Counted from the stretch's first letter, positions 39,972 to 52,500 are shown. The stretch: DNA of 64,000 nt from Corythucha ciliata (GCA_038030265.1 CM075937.1:28624198-28688197), one strand, 5' to 3'. Numbers and translations are program-made. Notes: generated from the sequence alone by a model not told the origin.

Positions 39972-40678
39972 GGCTAAAAATTTGAATAATAACAGGTGCG
40001 AAAATTCATTTGTTTTGCTCTCTTTCTTGAGAAATCAAGCTCTGGCACAGTAAAAATTAAAATAATATTGCATTTGAAGAATAAAAAACAAAGAGTGTGG
40101 TGGGTGATGATAGGACGGAGGGGAATACGGGAAACTGCAGGCGTGACCGTTTAATTAGACCGACGTAATTTTGGTTTGGACGTAATAATAGTTGAACTGG
40201 GTATAACGCCATTGAAACTTCTTTGAACACTACGTATTAATTCGCTCGGGTGGCTGGCGAACAACAACTGGTCCTTTTCACTTTTGATGTTGAGAAAAGG
40301 CGATAATAGAAGAAATATTTTTATCTCCTCCCCTTCACTACGAACCTTGCCTTCACGCCTAAACAATATATGTACCACCATCCTACATCAATGAATAGCG
40401 CGGCCTACGTCTCATTCATTTTATTTATTTATTTTTTTCACGAAGGTATTCCCGCGCCGAGTTTAATTTCTAGCATAATGAAAGAATTTGGCTGGTGGTA
40501 GAAGTAATTGAATTTAGCGGGGAATAAATCGGGCTCCACTAAAAAGTTCTGTTTTGACCGTCTGATGATGCTTGAGAGTCACATTAATTGGGCTGTCGTG
40601 AACCAAAAAAAGGCAAAGAACCAAAAAATTTAGTTGGGAAATGGTGGGCGCTTTGGGAGGGCGGGGGTGCTCGCACTC
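39972..40678. other. No gene recognised
   Basis: Short ORFs only, none with recognisable features. Confidence 0.4.
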
Positions 40679-40681
40679 TAA

Positions 40682-41166
40682 AGCTCCGGCTACACGGTCA
40701 AGCTTTACGTGTCAGTTTTACTTGACTGAAAAAACGGTGTGGCTACAAGGCTCATGCTTTCCTTCAGTTTTGAGCTCAGTTCAGTTCTGCCTTCAGTCCG
40801 CTTCAAGTCTTCAGAACGGATAGACCTCTGTCAAGTCACGATATGAGTGATAATTGCGATATGGAAGTATTATTTTTGGCTTTGCTGGCAACGAAAAGAA
40901 GTGAAAAAAACAGCAATCGAACGAAGTGGTGCAAAAAGTGGTTACTCCGTCGAAATCTGCATTCTCATGTCAACTTAATGAAGGATTTAAGAGACGACGT
41001 CGAAGAGAAGAGAAGTTACGTCCGAATGGACATAGACGCTTAATCCGAGTTATAGCGGTTAGTTACTCCTTTAATTGAGCGCGAGAACACAGTAATGCGA
41101 GAGAGTATCACTTGTATCCAATTCGAGCTTTCCGTAGAGGGAAAGCTTGACCGTGTAGCCGGACCT
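40682..41166 (+). mobile_element. PIF/Harbinger-type short element with TAA target duplication
   Basis: 485 bp with termini AGCTCCGGCTACACGGTCAA and TTGACCGTGTAGCCGGACCT, flanked by TAA on both sides (40679-40681 and 41167-41169), the 3-bp TWA signature of PIF/Harbinger. It encodes only a short protein resembling the front of the Harbinger transposase. Confidence 0.85.
40843..41043 (+). CDS. Harbinger transposase N-terminal domain only, 66 aa
   Basis: ATG to TAA inside the Harbinger element. The pattern RTKWCKKWLLRRNLHSHVNL then LRDDVEEKRSYVRMD fits the conserved start of HARBI1-like nucleases (W..W...R...G....L..EL...D...Y..Y.RM). The catalytic DDE domain is absent: the stop follows at once and the right TIR is 120 bp downstream. 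Either a deletion product or, less likely, a retained short protein. It may bind partner proteins or DNA, but the role is unknown. Confidence 0.55.
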   Translation: MSDNCDMEVLFLALLATKRSEKNSNRTKWCKKWLLRRNLHSHVNLMKDLRDDVEEKRSYVRMDIDA

Positions 41167-41169
41167 TAA

Positions 41170-42027
41170 TGAGCTCATTCATCGCGCGCTCCTTCGCGTT
41201 TTACCCCTTTTTCTGTAGAAAAAAATAAATTTTCCCCCTCGACTTTCCACCCTTTTATTCCCACCTTCGTTACAAATTTGAAGGGTTAAAATGAAGAAAG
41301 GAGCCTCCCTTATTTCCTTCCATATATATATTTATTATAAGGAGGCACAACAACCACCACCAAGAAGAAGAAGAAGAAGATGAGAAAAAAGAAAGACTTG
41401 AATGGAGGAGGCGTGTTTTTGCCAAAAAGGCCGCCGCTCCCCGTTACTAAGTCATCCCCGAAGCTCCTCGCTGAGACGGGCACCGCGCGCTGTTTGAACT
41501 TAAAAAGGGCGCTGCTCCTCTACCCTCTTCAGTCCCAGTCGCTTTCCAAACACCGAGTAGTCGAATGGCGGTGTTGTGCTTGTCATAATAATCGTATACA
41601 AGTACCCCGGGTCTCGGGTGTTTGTTTACGTTGTTTTCTCGAATTTTTTATTTTTAAATAATTTTTTTTTTGTCGTTACCTAAAGTGAAGGCTCTTCAAA
41701 CAGTTGAGTTGAGTTAGCCGGTCTTTGTTCGCAAAGTGGATTTAAATTTCTCATCGTTCAGAAACAAGTAAGCCAATATCTTTTAATTTTCTGGGGCGAG
41801 TCCTCGCCCCCTTCTCAAGTACCTATGATAATTTCTGTGGATTTTCGGAGATTTGTCCCTCATTTTAACTAAAACCAGATGAGCTCCTTCAAGGGGCTGC
41901 TAATTTCGAATTCCTCCTCTTTTCAACCCCCCCCCCCACACGGAAATCGTTTAAAACGATGAGAGCAATTTCTCGTGCAGAGGAAAACGAAACAAAACAA
42001 CAAAAACAAACAAAATAACAAAAATGT
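41170..42027. other. No gene recognised
   Basis: The ORF at 41380-41661 (+) begins in an (aag)n tract (41362-41378); it could be a first exon but has no homology I know. The remainder is AT-rich. Confidence 0.4.
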
Positions 42028-42331
42028 CATTCATGCCACAATCAACTCAAACCTCATAAATCAGAACGATATCAATCAATTATGAATGAAATTTAGGCCG
42101 TGGTATAGAAAGTCAAAATCATAAAAACGTGTTTATTTTCTACCGAGTCGGTTGGGTTGTCTATTCGATATGGAAGGGGGACTCTGGTTAGAGAAGTTAT
42201 TTGCAATTAAAATCTTTATCGCTGCCTAAATTTCATTCATAATTGACTGACACCGTTCTGATTTATGAGGTTTGAGTCGACTGTGGCATTAATGAAAATG
42301 CACTTTTCCCGACAGGCTACTGTCGGAACTT
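42028..42331. mobile_element. Short palindromic member of the hairpin-TIR family
   Basis: Left arm 'caacctcataaatcagaacg'-type sequence (42035-42100) is mirrored at 42230-42331, ending in the hairpin 'ccgacaggctactgtcgg'. The left hairpin is lost. The 'ataaaaacgtgtttattttc' segment of this centre is diverged from the one at 29990-30050. No coding capacity. A (tc)n run follows. Confidence 0.75.
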
Positions 42332-42418
42332 TTTTCTCTCTCTCTCTCTTTTCTTTTTTTAAAATAAATATTAATACTATCAATTTTTTGGCGATGGTCG
42401 GAAAATCAAAGGCGAATG

Positions 42419-42754
42419 CTATTCCAGCTTTGCCACGTACGCAAGACTTGACATGCATGAGACAAGGTCGTCCTCGTCTCGATATTTTCGTAGGATGTTC
42501 CTAATACAGGTATCGAGTTGTATGTAGCGCCTTCTTCTCTTGGTTCTATGAAGCCCCAACTCCACTGAAAACACTCTTCTAGCTGCCTCTTCCGCGTCAT
42601 CTTTCAAAACTTTAATGAGAACGAATATATGAGGGGTGTTCCAGCTGACTAGTGAATTCATCTTGCAATTCCATCCTTCAACTACATTGGTGCGGTGCCA
42701 CCATGGAGGTATGAAAAGAGAGGAGGGAGCGTAAGATGAAAAGGGTGAAGCCAA
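42419..42754 (-). pseudogene. MULE-type transposase C-terminal fragment
   Basis: HRTNVVEGWNCKMNSLV followed by HIFVLIKVLKDD and a basic stretch (TKRRRRYIQLD) matches the conserved C-terminal segment of MULE-derived proteins of insects (R.TNN.VEGWH...N). No catalytic part is found on either side, and a frame-altered ORF overlaps, so this is a fragment. Identification from memory of the VEGWH motif. Confidence 0.5.
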
Positions 42755-43674
42755 TCGGCGGCCATACTGGTAGTCCCTGAACTCTCGTATCAGCCCGCGC
42801 CGGAATACTTATCAGCTTTTGACAGTTAGTTTTAGTCGTCCCACGCCACTAAAGTTAAAACCGGCCAGTGTTTTTTGTCATTAACAATTATTTATTTTGT
42901 CTGTTTCCGTTGCTTTCCTTTTCTCAGAATGCCGATGTGTTCAGCTTTTGGTTGTTTCAACCGAAACGACAATAAAGCGTCGGGGATTACATTTCATAGG
43001 TAAGCCTTTTTTGACGATTGTTACTACTCTTTATGTGATTCTGGAAAAAGCAAATTCTACAATAGGTCGAATCTAGCTGGTGTTATGCCTAACAGTAAAG
43101 CTTCTTCATTTATGATTAGCGAGACTCGCTCTGTAGGAGGTGAAGTAGCTTTCTTTGTCCTGTTATTTCGTTACTGCCTATTCGTTTGGTCTCATTCTGG
43201 TTTAAGTGGCATTAGAGTGTGAAAAAGCGATAGTGAAACGAGAGAGCGGGTAGGATTACACTCCCCTCGAAGCTGGGGTAGTATGGTATAGGAGGCTTCA
43301 TAAAAACTTTTTATATTTATAGATTCCCTGCCGACCCCAGAAGAAGGCAACAGTGGGTTGATACCGTTGGCCGCGAAGACTGGCTACCGTCATCTAGCAG
43401 TCTGTTGTGTTCGAGCCATTTTCAGCAAGAAGATTTTGATAGGACCTCCTCGAAGGTCGTGAGAATTCGGGATGGTGCGATCCCTTCGATATTTTCGTCG
43501 ACCCTTCAACGTGATCGAGTGAGTTTTGAGATTTTCGTTTACTCTATTTTTTACACAAGTATTGTATACCCGAGTGCTTCTTATGTAACGCTGAAAAGAC
43601 CCTTTCATGTTCCCGCAAACAGAGACATTTTGGAAATACATAGCTCGACAATTTATCTTTAGGATGGACGCGTC

Positions 43675-44730
43675 ACTCGAAGAGTCCACAACGATACTGA
43701 GTGGCAACATCCTTTTAAGGGAGGGTAGACGTTGGCCTATTCATCGCTATAAGGGGTGAAGAAATTTGCCCGAACGGGGTTTCTAACCCTATGTAGTTTT
43801 GTGTGCCGAGTCGATAAAAATTAACCACAAGTCCGTGCGACGATTAGTTTTTGAGTTACGACGTAAATTGTGTCAAAAAACTTGGTTTTTGGCTTAAATA
43901 GTACCAAAGAATCGTCACGTCCTACGTTTAGTAATACAGTTGACGTTGATGTGATTTCTGAAGTAGTTTTTGGCGCTGAATCGATTGCATGGTGCCTTGT
44001 TTCTCTGCGATCAATATTATTTGAGCTACTGATGAAAATACCTGAAAAACGAGTTTTTCCCGATATTTTGATGTGCTATGAAAATGTGTACCAAGATTTT
44101 GGGCCGGACTAACCATGCCCTCTGATCTTACGTAGTTTTTTGTGTTGAATCGAATGAGCGTTTGCAGGGACCGCTGGGGTCAATAAGATACGGAGATGTC
44201 TGCCCGTAACTTAAAAAGGATTGTTACTAGCGATCTCGACTACGGCTCATTCAATTCAGCACAAAAAACGGCGTACGACGAGAGAAAATGGTCAGTCCTG
44301 CCTAAATCATTATACTTTTTTTTTTACGGGCACATTTATGTATAGAAAAATCGTGTTTTTTCGGGTATTTTCGTTCATAACTCTAATAATACATATTGGT
44401 CTCAGAGAATCGAGCTACCATGCGTTTGATTCAGCACCAAAAAAAACTTCAGGAACGACATATGAAACGACTTCATCACTAAATGTAGGGCGTGAGGAGT
44501 TTAATAAACTACTCAAGCTAAAAACAACGTTTCTTCGTACAAATTTTGCCATAACTCGATAAGTAATCAGCCCACAGACTTTGGGCTGATTTTTATCGAC
44601 TCAGCACACACAACTGCATAAGATTAGTCACTTCGTTTGAGCAATTTTTTTCATCCCTTATAGGGGTGAGTTGGCCAACGTCTACCCGCCCTTAAAACCC
44701 TTATCGATGCGCACTCTTCGAATCCTCAGA
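43675..44730. mobile_element. Foldback element in the second intron of the P-like gene
   Basis: Arms share 'ttttaaggg' plus 'gggtagacgttggcc' and 'tcgaagagt' on the left and their reverse complements on the right. The centre contains repeated phrases about 'cgattcagcac'. It accounts for much of the 2.1-kb intron. Confidence 0.7.
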
Positions 44731-44739
44731 GTATACATC

Positions 44740-45300
44740 AAAAGGATTTTTTAAAGCCACATTCGGCCAAATTTTGCCGCTATTCTGGCTTTATTTCCTG
44801 TACTACAGCGCCAAAAGACAAAACTGGCGATTTTTGTCTCCAAAACTCATGTTAGTTTGTACTTTGGTCATAACTCAGAAACTACTTGTGCTAGCCATGT
44901 GGCTCTGGCCCCATTCGATCCAGCACTAAAAAATGCATAAGTCTTGAGAGAAACACACACTAATCACACACTGGGAGTACCACCCCAGTTCCCAATGATG
45001 AAATAAAAACCACGCTTGTTTAAACAAATGTGATCATAATTCGGACAGTATCAATGCTAGCGGCCTGGCTTTGGTCTCATTCGATTCAGCATTTAAAACA
45101 TTGGGAATGATGTAAATTACCCCGGTCAACCAGGAAAGTTTCTTCAAATTTAAAATGTCGCGATTCAAGGTGAAAAAATTGGGATTTTTTAAAGCTCAAA
45201 TTGCATCATAACTCGAATACTATTGGTGCTAGCGATCTGGCTTTCGACTCAGCGGCAATAAATACGTCAGGAACCACCTTAAATTCAATTAATTTCGAAA
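44740..45300. repeat. Diverged 150-190 bp repeats sharing a fixed phrase
   Basis: Blocks near 44880, 45015 and 45210 each read 'cataactcggaactat', then 'gtgctagcgatctggctt', then 'cgattcagcac..aaaa'. The phrase also occurs at 44225 and 44385 inside the foldback, so the array and the foldback derive from one unit. Confidence 0.55.
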
Positions 45301-48087
45301 ATCTCAAATTTAGGTCATTTTCCAAAAAAATTCCTACTCCTTTATCATGCCCCCCCCCACACCTCAGGACTTATCGGATCTCTTATTCTACTATAATAAG
45401 AGATTTGTTAGCCATGTTTCAAAGGGTGGGAGATTTTTGCTCCCTAGGAGCCTTTTTTAAAACTTTTTCGAGTGTAACATTTGAACATACAGCCCTCTGC
45501 CAATCCGGTAATAGCTGGCGATCGGCGCTACTGTTGCTCAGAACGTTGGTCTTACTTATGTTAGCATAAATGTTCGCACAAGGGTATAAAGCCAAATTTC
45601 GGCTTTTGTATTAATAAAGTTATGTTTCTAGAGATGTACACGCAAGCGAAGGAAAATTGATAGTGAACATTCAACAATTGAAGAGACATCGGCTGCAGTG
45701 TCAACGTTCCTAAACGTTGAATGTGAGGCATCCGCTTCTTCGTGGGTATGTTCAAATCTGGAAATCGTTGGTGAAAACGAGGACAGCGCATTGCCATTGC
45801 CTTCCTCATCATCACTTAGAAATCCAGAGGTCGAACGTTTGAGAAAAGAGCTCCAGCTGAAGAACGCTCTTCTTCGTAAATATAAAAACAAAATCAAGAC
45901 ACTGCAACAAAAATATCGCAGGACTTCAAAAAGAGTTGCAAAACTGGAAAGGATAATCGACGAACTCAGAAACAAATTTAATTTTGATGACGAGCAATGT
46001 GCCCTTCTAGAGTCAATTTCTCCAACGTCTCTATTTTTAGTCAGAAGACAATTGAAAAAAATGAAAAATGCCAGATTAGAAAAAAATGTACAATGAAAGA
46101 CTCCGATGTTTTGCAGTGACTCTAAACTACATTTCTCCGCGTGCGTACGATTATGTTCGGAAAGTGTTCGATACGTGCCTTCCTCATCGCAAAACAATTT
46201 TCAATTGGTATAAGACCGTAGGGGCTGAGCCAGGGTTCTGTGATGAGGCCTTCAAAGCGATGAAGTTATTCACGTCGTCGAAGGATTACGAAACTGTCGC
46301 GTCTCTTGTTGTTGACGGCATGCACATTAGGCAATGTGAAGCATGGGACGGGAAAAAGATCGTGGGACATGTAAATTACGGCTGTGACTTCAACACCGAT
46401 AACGCTCCTCTTGCTAAGGAAGCTCTAGTGTTCCTAATAAACTCAGTAAATGCCAGTTGGAACCTTCCAGTAGCTTACTTTTTCGTTGAAGGGACAAGTG
46501 GTAATCAATTAGCTGATTTAGTAGGTAAGTGTTTGCAGTCGCTTCACAAAGTAGGTGTTAACGTTGTTTCCCTTACTTTTGATGGTGCGTCTGCTAATTT
46601 GAGTATGGCGAGGCATTTTGGATGCTCTTTCCAACCTGGCAACTTAAAAACTGATTTCCCCCATCCTGTGACCGGTAAAAAAGTTTATGTTTTCTTGGAC
46701 CCATGCCATATGTTAAAATTAGTTAGGAATACGTTAGGTGCCCATCAGGTGATCCATAATGATGGTGCTATATCATGGGAATATGTTGACAAGCTGTATA
46801 ACTTGCAGCAATCCGAAGGGCTTCGTCTTGCCAATAAGCTTACTAAAGTGCACGTAAATTGGCAGGATCAGAAAATGAAAGTCAAGCTGGCGGCTCAGAC
46901 CTTAAGCGAATCCGTTGCCATCGCTTTAGATTTTTGCCGAAATTCCCAGATTACCGGGTTTTCAGGTTCTGAGCCCACTTCAATTTTTTTCAAAATTTTC
47001 AATAATTTATTTGACATTTTAAATTCGCGCAGCATGAAAGGGTTAGGTTTCAAAAAATCACTAAATGTAGCAAATTTCGAGGCAACCAGGGCGTATCTAT
47101 TAGAATTATATGATTACATTGGGGAGTAGAGACATTAATGGAAAATGATTGGTTAATGGAAATAGAAAAGTCGGATTTTTGGGGTTCCAAGTATGTATTT
47201 TGAGTGCTATTGGCTTGTTTGAAGATTTGGTTTTGCAGGAAAAGGTCCTGAAATATTTGCCTTTGTACAAAGTCAGTCAGGACCATGTTGAATTATTGTT
47301 CAGTAAGTTCGAAGCTTGAGTGGCTCAAACAATAATCCAACCGCGAAGCAATTTTCCAGTGCGATAAAGAAGATAATAATTTCCAATGAAATATCAGAAA
47401 TTGAAACTGGAAATTGTGTCCCATTGGAAAAAATATAAATTTTGACGTCTAGCTTAATTCCGTCTAAAGATCCTGTTTCTTCAATTAACTCGTCGTTCGC
47501 TCGCGTCAGAGTACTCGACGACGGTGTTCCTAACAGTAACCCTATGATTGATCTCGACTATGTCCTCCTTGATCCAGATGTACAGCTGAGGGAAGTTTCC
47601 GTTGAAATCGTTCGATAACATTGCCGGATTTGTCGCCAAAAAGTTAGCTGTTAGAATAATATGTCCTGAATGTTCTAAAGTTCTTGTAACCAATGAACCA
47701 GTAGAGGGTTCTTTGATCCACTTGAAAAGTAAAGGGGGGCTTCTCTACCCATCGGAGGACCTTTTTAATGTATGCTTGCTTCTCGAAAAAAAATTTAGGT
47801 CAAAGTTTTTTAAATATGGCGTCGTAGGGAGACTTGTTCCAACAACTACTAAAATCGATGTGTGCCGCGCTACTCAAGAGCTTATAAAAGACATTTTGGG
47901 CTCAAATATATTTGATAGCTTGGAGGACCATATAGTGAATCAAGATTTCGACAAAAATCACTTGCTGTTACTTTTGAAGTCAATTAGCTATAGTTATTTT
48001 GATTTAAGACTGCGTCATGCTGCCAAGAATGCATCGGACTTGATCCATACAAAGAAGAATCGGAAAAAATTAACAAAAGCTATACAC

Positions 48088-48370
48088 TTCCAAGGATTGT
48101 AGATAGGCGTTATTTTTGTGTTTGTACTTATCCCCTTTTTTCAATTTCTCTGCTCTCTTTTGTATTTTTATTTTTGGAAGCTCTGACTTCATTTTTCATA
48201 ATTTTTAAGTAAGTTCAAGGATTTTAATGTACCTAGCTGTACACTTCTAAGGGTTGTAGATAGGCGTTTTTTTGTGTGTGAATGTTTTCCCTTGTTTACT
48301 CGATTTCTCTGCTTTCTTTTGTATTTTTATTTTTGGAAGTTCTGAATTTCTTTTTCATTATTTTTGTTTA
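48088..48370. repeat. Tandem duplication of about 160 bp downstream of the P-like gene
   Basis: 'ttgtagataggcgtt', 'gatttctctgct' and 'cttttgtatttttatttttggaag' occur twice, starting at 48097 and 48255. It lies in the probable 3' flank of the decayed transposase. Confidence 0.75.
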
Positions 48371-48555
48371 TTCTCATTTTTGTATATTTTCCTCTGTTTA
48401 TCTATTTATCAGTATTGACGTATTTTATCGTCTTCATCTTCACAACTTCGAGGAAGTGTTAGTGCTTCGCGAGTGTAAGTGATATCTATTGATTTCTATG
48501 GGTGGCCAAGGGGTGGAAGGGCCAGATACGCGATTAATCGAGAAAGGTTTTATCA

Positions 48556-48692
48556 AGGCCCGTTCACAAGCTCTATGTTTGAGTTATGTGGAGTCTATGC
48601 AACCAAACAAATTTATTCCCTCGAAAAATGAAGCATTTTGATAGGTTGCATAGACAACACACAACACAAATATAGAGCTCGTGAACTGGCCT
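48556..48692. mobile_element. Short MITE, copy 2 (relative at 38036)
   Basis: TIR 'aaggcccgttcacaagctct' and 'agagctcgtgaactggcctt' (about 26 bp, near-perfect). The core 'gcaaccaaacaaatttattc' is shared with 38036-38202. Confidence 0.8.
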
Positions 48693-49460
48693 TTACTCCT
48701 TCTCTCGACTTAGCCTCTACTGGCCCAGACGACTGTACCTCCTCGAGGTCCACCCCGGTAACTTAGCAATAATGCTAAGGCTGACGCAGCAACGTCGAGA
48801 GTTGTGTCTTCTCAGACACCTCATGGCCTTTAAGCAGCTTGAAAATAACTTGTTGTCGTTGCAGATTGAAACTCAGCGGCTGTATTGGAGAAGGAAAATG
48901 ACTCACTACGACATAAACACATGAAGGTCTCGAGAGCAAGAAATTTCCGGAAATACATGGTTAAAAAGAAATTGAACAGCAGGTACAACTTCGCCACATC
49001 CGTCGTATTGGCCCGCCCATTAATAAAGTGAAATCCCGTTGTAGTCGACACCTATGGGTCCTAATTTTGTGCTCGTGTCCCATGACAAATGATAATGGGA
49101 AATAGTGCGTACTCGCTTCAAGTCCACTAAGAAGGGGTCTAATAAGAAAACTAGACAAAAACTGAAGTTTGTACAAAAATCTTTGACGTATTTGTCACTG
49201 TTTCAGATGCAGCACATGATTATTTTCGAGCAAGTGAATTAGCAATCACGCCTAAAAACGGAATATAACCATACATGGTGTTTCAGGAGGAATGATCAGG
49301 ACCAAACACTTCGTTCGCAAGTTTCAGGTATTTTTCCCCTTTTTTCGGTCAAACTTGTTTTTTGTTTTTTTTGTCAATAAACGTTTTCACCGTCCCAGCC
49401 ATTCGGAACAGAACAATACTGATTACATTTCTGAAAGGAGCGCAAAATTTGCGTTCAGAC
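48693..49460. other. No gene recognised
   Basis: ORFs on the minus strand (48830-49176) have no homology I recognise. 'catggtgtttcaggaggaatgatc' near 49274 resembles a CAGGGTGTTTCAGG element end and may be a relic. Confidence 0.4.
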
Positions 49461-49469
49461 GTCGGAGAA

Positions 49470-49575
49470 TTAACGTAATAGACGTCTCGTAGACGTTAGG
49501 TGCTAGACTGAAATATGCCGTAGACGTTAAATAGACGTTAGACCCTAAATAGACGTCTAATATTTCATTACGTTG
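49470..49575. repeat. Cluster of TAGACGTTA/TAGACGTCTA repeats
   Basis: Seven related copies of 'tagacgt(t/c)' in about 90 bp, bounded by an inverted pair (acgtaatagacgtct at 49474-49488 and agacgtctaatatttcatta near 49550). No coding capacity. It could be a degraded short repeat or a cluster of ACGTC-type binding sites. Confidence 0.5.
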
Positions 49576-52500
49576 TAATTTATCGTCGTGAGGTATTGCC
49601 GTTTCTGTTCCTGTCAGTTGAGTTGTTACTGTCTTTGATCGAGTTGTCCCATGTTGTTCAAATTCATAATTTCATATCAAGACCTTTGATGTATAAAATA
49701 TGTCTCCCTCTCACTCACTCTCACGCTATATCGATCAGATGTGGGCTCGTGTTCGTATATTTATTGAAGGAGAGGAGGACTATGATGTGATTCCCATTTT
49801 TGTCTATTTTCCGGGTTAGCCTGTATTTTTAATTTTTCCCACGTCCGCACAATTGTCCAAAATATACCGTGCATAGCCAAACGTCCACTCCCTTTTCTTT
49901 TAGCTTATTTTTAATGGGTCTAGAAATTTATAAATTCCGAAAAATGAACATTACTTCAATAATTGTTGCCACCCCTTCATGCTCGGAAAAAATGCGACAA
50001 AAACATGCAGAGTATTTTCCATTAATACTAATCTAACTGCCAAGTTTCGACTCTGTGTGATTAAGGGGGGGGGGCAGAGTGGGTAATGTGATTTATATTG
50101 GTCGAGAGGGGTTTGGATGCGACACCGGCTGGCTCCATGTCAACCTCAAAAGCGCATTCTAAAATAATTACGTTTTCTCGAATGAATGAAAAAACTGTGA
50201 AAACGATTCCTTGAAGATTTATAGTTTGGGACCGATAAAGAAGTGCCGGCAGGACAAACCTCATCACTCGCAAAAATGGCTCTCAGGCTCAGTGGCGAGG
50301 CGTCCGGTCATCGATAGATTCGCCGATGACTAGATTTTTTTTCGGAAATGAAGGAATATTTGTTGGAAATATTTTTCTTAGAAAAGTCCCTTATTGGAGA
50401 AAAAAAAAAATTTGAACAACGATAATTTCACTCAACTGAGTTCATAGGAGAGTCAGGAGGTCTGTTTTTCATCAACTGGGAGAATACTAGAGCGATCTAT
50501 TGGGTCTTAATAGCGTAACAGATGCGCTAACTTTGGAGAATCCAATCTCCCTCCCTCCCATTCCCGTCCACTCATTCATGTCTTCGTCAAGCTCAGTTTT
50601 CTTCTCTTTCTCGCACGTTAGAAAAACAGCTCTACTCATCGCTTCTTCGGTCGAATCCGGTTCCTGTCGGCTCATTGTGCGAACGGTCGTAGTCGGCAAC
50701 GGCTCCTTTTCAAATATTTTCCTGGCGTTTGAATTTTGTTTCTCTTGAATTTGGTGCAGGTTCTCCAGTTTTTAAAATGGTATTTTACGTAAGATCGTTA
50801 TTCGTTCCGTTTGTAGAGACGAAGCTCCGTATTTTTAAAAGGATCTCTTGTGTGCTGAAAAATGTGAATAATTCCGACGGGAGCATTTCAGGAAAAGTGA
50901 ATTTCTTTTAGAGACAATTAGTTGAAACCCCTTAATAATTCGATTGAACAAATCAAATTGTATAATTCCAACGATGTATACAACAATGGATGAAAATTAG
51001 GCACAATAGTATTATGCCATAAGTAGAAAGGTATCATATAATAGCAAATCGAGCAGGCCAGAATGCTTGTTAAAAGTTCTGGAACGTGAAAAATATGCAT
51101 TTTGAGCAAGACCATATTTATTTTATGAATCATATTTGCCCTCATAACTGAAAAGGGTGTGAGAAAGGGGGGGGGGGTTCATACGTGGAGATGACCGGCC
51201 AAAAAGTCCACGCGCCGCCACTGCTCAGGCTCTAACCTAGCAATCGAAGAAAAAATAAAAAAGGAATTTTCCCCTCCGTGCTGTGAAGACGGGATGAATA
51301 TTATATGAAATAAAGTAATGAAATGGGACGTAATCAAGAAGGGTGATCCTAGAGTAGTAGGAAACAACGTCGTGAACGAAAAATGAAAGGGCCTGAGTTC
51401 ATTATTTAGAAATGTTATAATTGACCCTAACCCCTCAGACCAAAAAACGAATTCATGGGATTGTTCCTAAAAAGTGAACTGAAATGCAGTCGAAACATGC
51501 AGGAATTTCTCTCGCGATCGTTTTTCCACAGACAGAAAAATGATAATTACAATTTCCATCATCTGGGAAGAAAATTTCAAGAACTGAAATTTGCGTCAGC
51601 AGGGGATATTTTTTGTTTTCAATGATAGATTATGTTATTTTAAAAAATTATAAATGATTACTCACCAATAGGGGTCCAAAATGATTATCTAAATCGCAAT
51701 AAAACGAAATATTGCTCAAAAACCCTCAAGCACACTGGAACTGTCACAGAAGAACGCCAGCAGTAAAGTGAATAGTTAGGCTGATGTCTAGATGAATTCG
51801 CTCTTGTTTTGTTTGCCAAGCGAGAATCAAGAAAAAAAAAAGCATATGGTTCATCCGTGATTTCAATTTTTATCCCACCCAAAAGTAAATGACGATCAAC
51901 AAAATGCAGGTAGGTCCAAGCGTAAAATTTCACTCTTCCTAACGAAGCGTACATTTTTTTTTTTTTTATTATCAGGATCCCCCTCTGCCATTTTATTGTT
52001 GAAAATTGTGGAATGAGCGTACCAAGCGAAATGACCGGTTGTTTTTGCATTTAATGTTTCTCCAAAGGACGTCCAAGCATCATGAAACAACCAACAGTTG
52101 TGAAAGAAAATTACGTCACCTTCATTTCTGTCAAAAATAGATTATAAATATTATTCTAATCAGACTTACCGATGTGAATTCGTCCGTGTTGAGTGAAGAA
52201 TGAAGCAACGTAAAAGATGGTTTTAGGTTCACTTGAAATTACTCACTCGCACACCATAGTTCTTAATGACACTGTTTCCCTTTCATTCAAAGAAATTCCT
52301 CTCAATAAAAACCATGACTATCTGCAAGAAAGAAGAAATAACTCATTTTGGTTTTCACTCTTGCTTACAACGTGAAAGCAAAGCCGATATGATTTCAACT
52401 TGCACTCCGGTGACACTGATTTTTGTCAACAACAGTTCGGGAAATGAGAGGGATACTCCGTTCTAAACAGTCAACATTGTGAGACACTCCTCGTCGCGTA

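Larger units (their letters stand above)
42929..48102 (+). pseudogene. P-element-like THAP transposase gene, decayed
   Basis: Exon 42929-42999, intron, exon 43323-43518, intron of 2113 nt, then coding sequence from 45632. The first two exons form a THAP zinc finger: C4 and C9, then CSSH and GAIPSIF at the end. 45632-46096 adds a linker and a coiled coil (VERLRKELQLKNALLRKY). The frame then shifts in an A7 run near 46080, and 46086-47129 carries the RNase H-like part with VVDGMHI and LTFDGASANL, the places of the first two catalytic Asp. 47130-47600 is recognisable only with several frame changes and stops. 47602-48102 is the C-terminal domain (NIAGFVAKKL, GGLLYPSEDLF). Confidence 0.8.

Noticed and set aside
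50500..50748. ORF of 82 codons as a small secreted protein
   Set aside because: No initiator context, no conserved pattern, and an equally long antisense ORF overlaps it.
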